A stretch of 64,000 nucleotides of DNA from Xylanibacter brevis ATCC 19188 (GTDB taxonomy: Bacteria; Bacteroidota; Bacteroidia; Bacteroidales; Bacteroidaceae): the NCBI RefSeq assembly GCF_000621725.1, contig NZ_JHXM01000008.1, positions 62,001 to 126,000 of the forward strand, in the 5' to 3' direction. Under the pieces are notes generated by a model, which saw only the letters and a list, made by a program, of their open reading frames with translations, did no database searches and was not told the DNA's origin. Every line of letters begins with the position of its first letter. The stretch's first letter is position 1. A program made the position numbers and the translations under genes. Shown here piece after piece: positions 62,949-64,000 of this stretch.

Positions 62949-64000
62949 ATGGCTCGATTGTTACGTAATATTTGCATCGTTCTTTTGTTATGTTGTGTAG
63001 GTGTTATCCGTGCACAATATGTGAAGGTGCATAAAGTACAGAAGAAAGAGACCGTTTATGGTATCGCTCGAATGTATGGTATCACTCAGGAACAGTTGAA
63101 GCAAGCCAACCCGGTTATGCTCCAGCCAGATTATCAGTTGAAGAAAGGTGACCTGATAAATATTCCTGTGACTACAAATGGTGATAGCCAGAATGGCCGC
63201 ACGATATTTGCCGTTGACGATGTTCGCCAGCGACCTATTCGTATGGGCGTGTTGCTGCCTTTACATCTGCAAAATAACGATGGAAAACGAATGCTAGAGT
63301 ACTATCGAGGCATTTTGATGGCCTGCGATAGTATGAAACACGAAGGTATTTCTGTAGATATACATGCCTGGAATCTGTCGGAAGACACAAACCTTGGAGC
63401 TCTGCTGCCTCAGATTGATGCTGCTAAATGCGATATCTTAATTGGACCTTATTACAACAAGCATGTACCCACTTTGGCAGCTTTTGCCCAGCAGCATCAA
63501 TGTCTGATGGTTGTTCCATTCTCGCTGGACATCCCAGAGATTGTCAACAATCGGTATATATTCCAAATTTATCAACCCTCTGAAGATCTCGATGACATCA
63601 CGGCTCGTCGTTTCGCTATATGGTTCAAGGATTATCATCCCATTATTATAAATTGCAGCGATGCGAATAGTTCTAAGGGAGGTTTTACCAGTGCCTTAAG
63701 AAAGCAGTTTGAGAAAGATGGAAAGATGTATAATCTTACAAGTATCAACTCATCGGATCTACATTTTATGGGCGCATTCTTGAAGGGTATCCCCAATGTG
63801 GTTGTACTTAATACGGAAAATACTTCGTATATACCGCAATTGTACAAGAGATTGGATACCATTCTTCAGCAGCATCCTGACGTGCAGATTTCCGTATTCG
63901 GTTATACAGAGTGGCTGGGAGGCATCTATGCTCAGCAATCTCATTTCCATCGCTTTGATACATATATTCCTGCACCATTTTACACGAATGTCAATTTTCC
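62949..64000 (+). CDS. Exported LysM protein with a periplasmic-binding-like domain, 3' end outside window
   Basis: The reading frame from ATG 62949 is open to the window end (350 codons). A signal peptide (about 1-23, ending IRAQ) is followed by a LysM domain (about 24-75: YGIARMYGITQEQLKQANP, then LKKGDLINIP), which binds peptidoglycan. From about residue 98 the sequence (RMGVLLPLHLQNND; CDILIGPYYNKH) resembles a type 1 periplasmic binding protein fold, as in branched-chain amino-acid receptors or LpoA-like regulators. A role in cell-wall synthesis control is possible. Confidence 0.85.
   Translation, partial: MARLLRNICIVLLLCCVGVIRAQYVKVHKVQKKETVYGIARMYGITQEQLKQANPVMLQPDYQLKKGDLINIPVTTNGDSQNGRTIFAVDDVRQRPIRMGVLLPLHLQNNDGKRMLEYYRGILMACDSMKHEGISVDIHAWNLSEDTNLGALLPQIDAAKCDILIGPYYNKHVPTLAAFAQQHQCLMVVPFSLDIPEIVNNRYIFQIYQPSEDLDDITARRFAIWFKDYHPIIINCSDANSSKGGFTSALRKQFEKDGKMYNLTSINSSDLHFMGAFLKGIPNVVVLNTENTSYIPQLYKRLDTILQQHPDVQISVFGYTEWLGGIYAQQSHFHRFDTYIPAPFYTNVNF

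Noticed and set aside
1..64000. tRNA or rRNA genes, including a tRNA attachment target for the ICE
   Set aside because: No cloverleaf or rRNA sequence was noticed, also not at the mnmE boundary; a covariance search would settle it.

Overview
The window looks like part of a Bacteroidales chromosome, most likely Prevotella or a close relative, carrying an integrative and conjugative element (ICE). Evidence for the lineage: TAnnTTTG-type promoter boxes upstream of several genes, a CTnDOT-type tra operon (DUF4134 TraE, DUF4133 TraF, TraG, TraJ, TraK, TraM, TraN, TraO), a gliding-motility-type C-terminal domain protein, a fused SudB/SudA-type oxidoreductase and a secreted GH2 beta-galactosidase. 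I saw no rRNA, tRNA or CRISPR array. The genus is an inference.

Layout. (1) 1-20325, plus strand: a tightly packed run of defence-type genes. It starts with a truncated SNF2-type helicase and a DUF4391 protein. Then come a type III methyltransferase (Mod1), a DUF262/HNH (GmrSD-like) protein, a secreted lipoprotein, a second type III methyltransferase (Mod2) and one type III restriction subunit (Res). A possible nuclease follows, then a MoxR ATPase, a VWA protein and a UvrD helicase with a DEDDh exonuclease built into it. A DUF4238 gene (20395-21462) closes the plus-strand block. (2) 21533-38215, minus strand: the conjugation operon, read from 38215 down to a lysozyme at 21533. It includes a VirB4-type ATPase and a VirD4-type coupling protein, but no relaxase is visible. 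(3) 38380-44841, minus strand: the maintenance and integration module: terminator, Toprim primase, RepA-like ATPase, two excisionase-type HTH proteins, two unknown proteins and a tyrosine recombinase. (4) 44842-45089: the presumed element end, rich in short direct and inverted repeats. (5) 45090-64000: host genes: mnmE, threonine aldolase, nucleoside phosphorylase, a PD40 protein, a TtcA-like thiolase, a DUF486 protein, the SudB/SudA fusion, serS, ribE, beta-galactosidase, a CDF exporter, uvrA, a CHU_C protein and a LysM protein that runs off the end.

How it fits together: the ICE ends beside mnmE on the right and continues past position 1 on the left. Its cargo is a defence island in which one Res may serve two Mod subunits of different specificity. 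Next to it sits a MoxR-VWA-helicase/exonuclease cassette that I cannot match to a named system, and which is the best candidate here for something undescribed. The host part holds three repeat signals worth following: a 99-bp palindromic insertion inside the SudB/SudA coding sequence, a related GC-rich palindrome at the 5' end of mnmE, and a five-unit near-palindromic array with a 22-bp period between the beta-galactosidase and the CDF gene. Functions are assigned from recognised motifs by eye; no database search was run.
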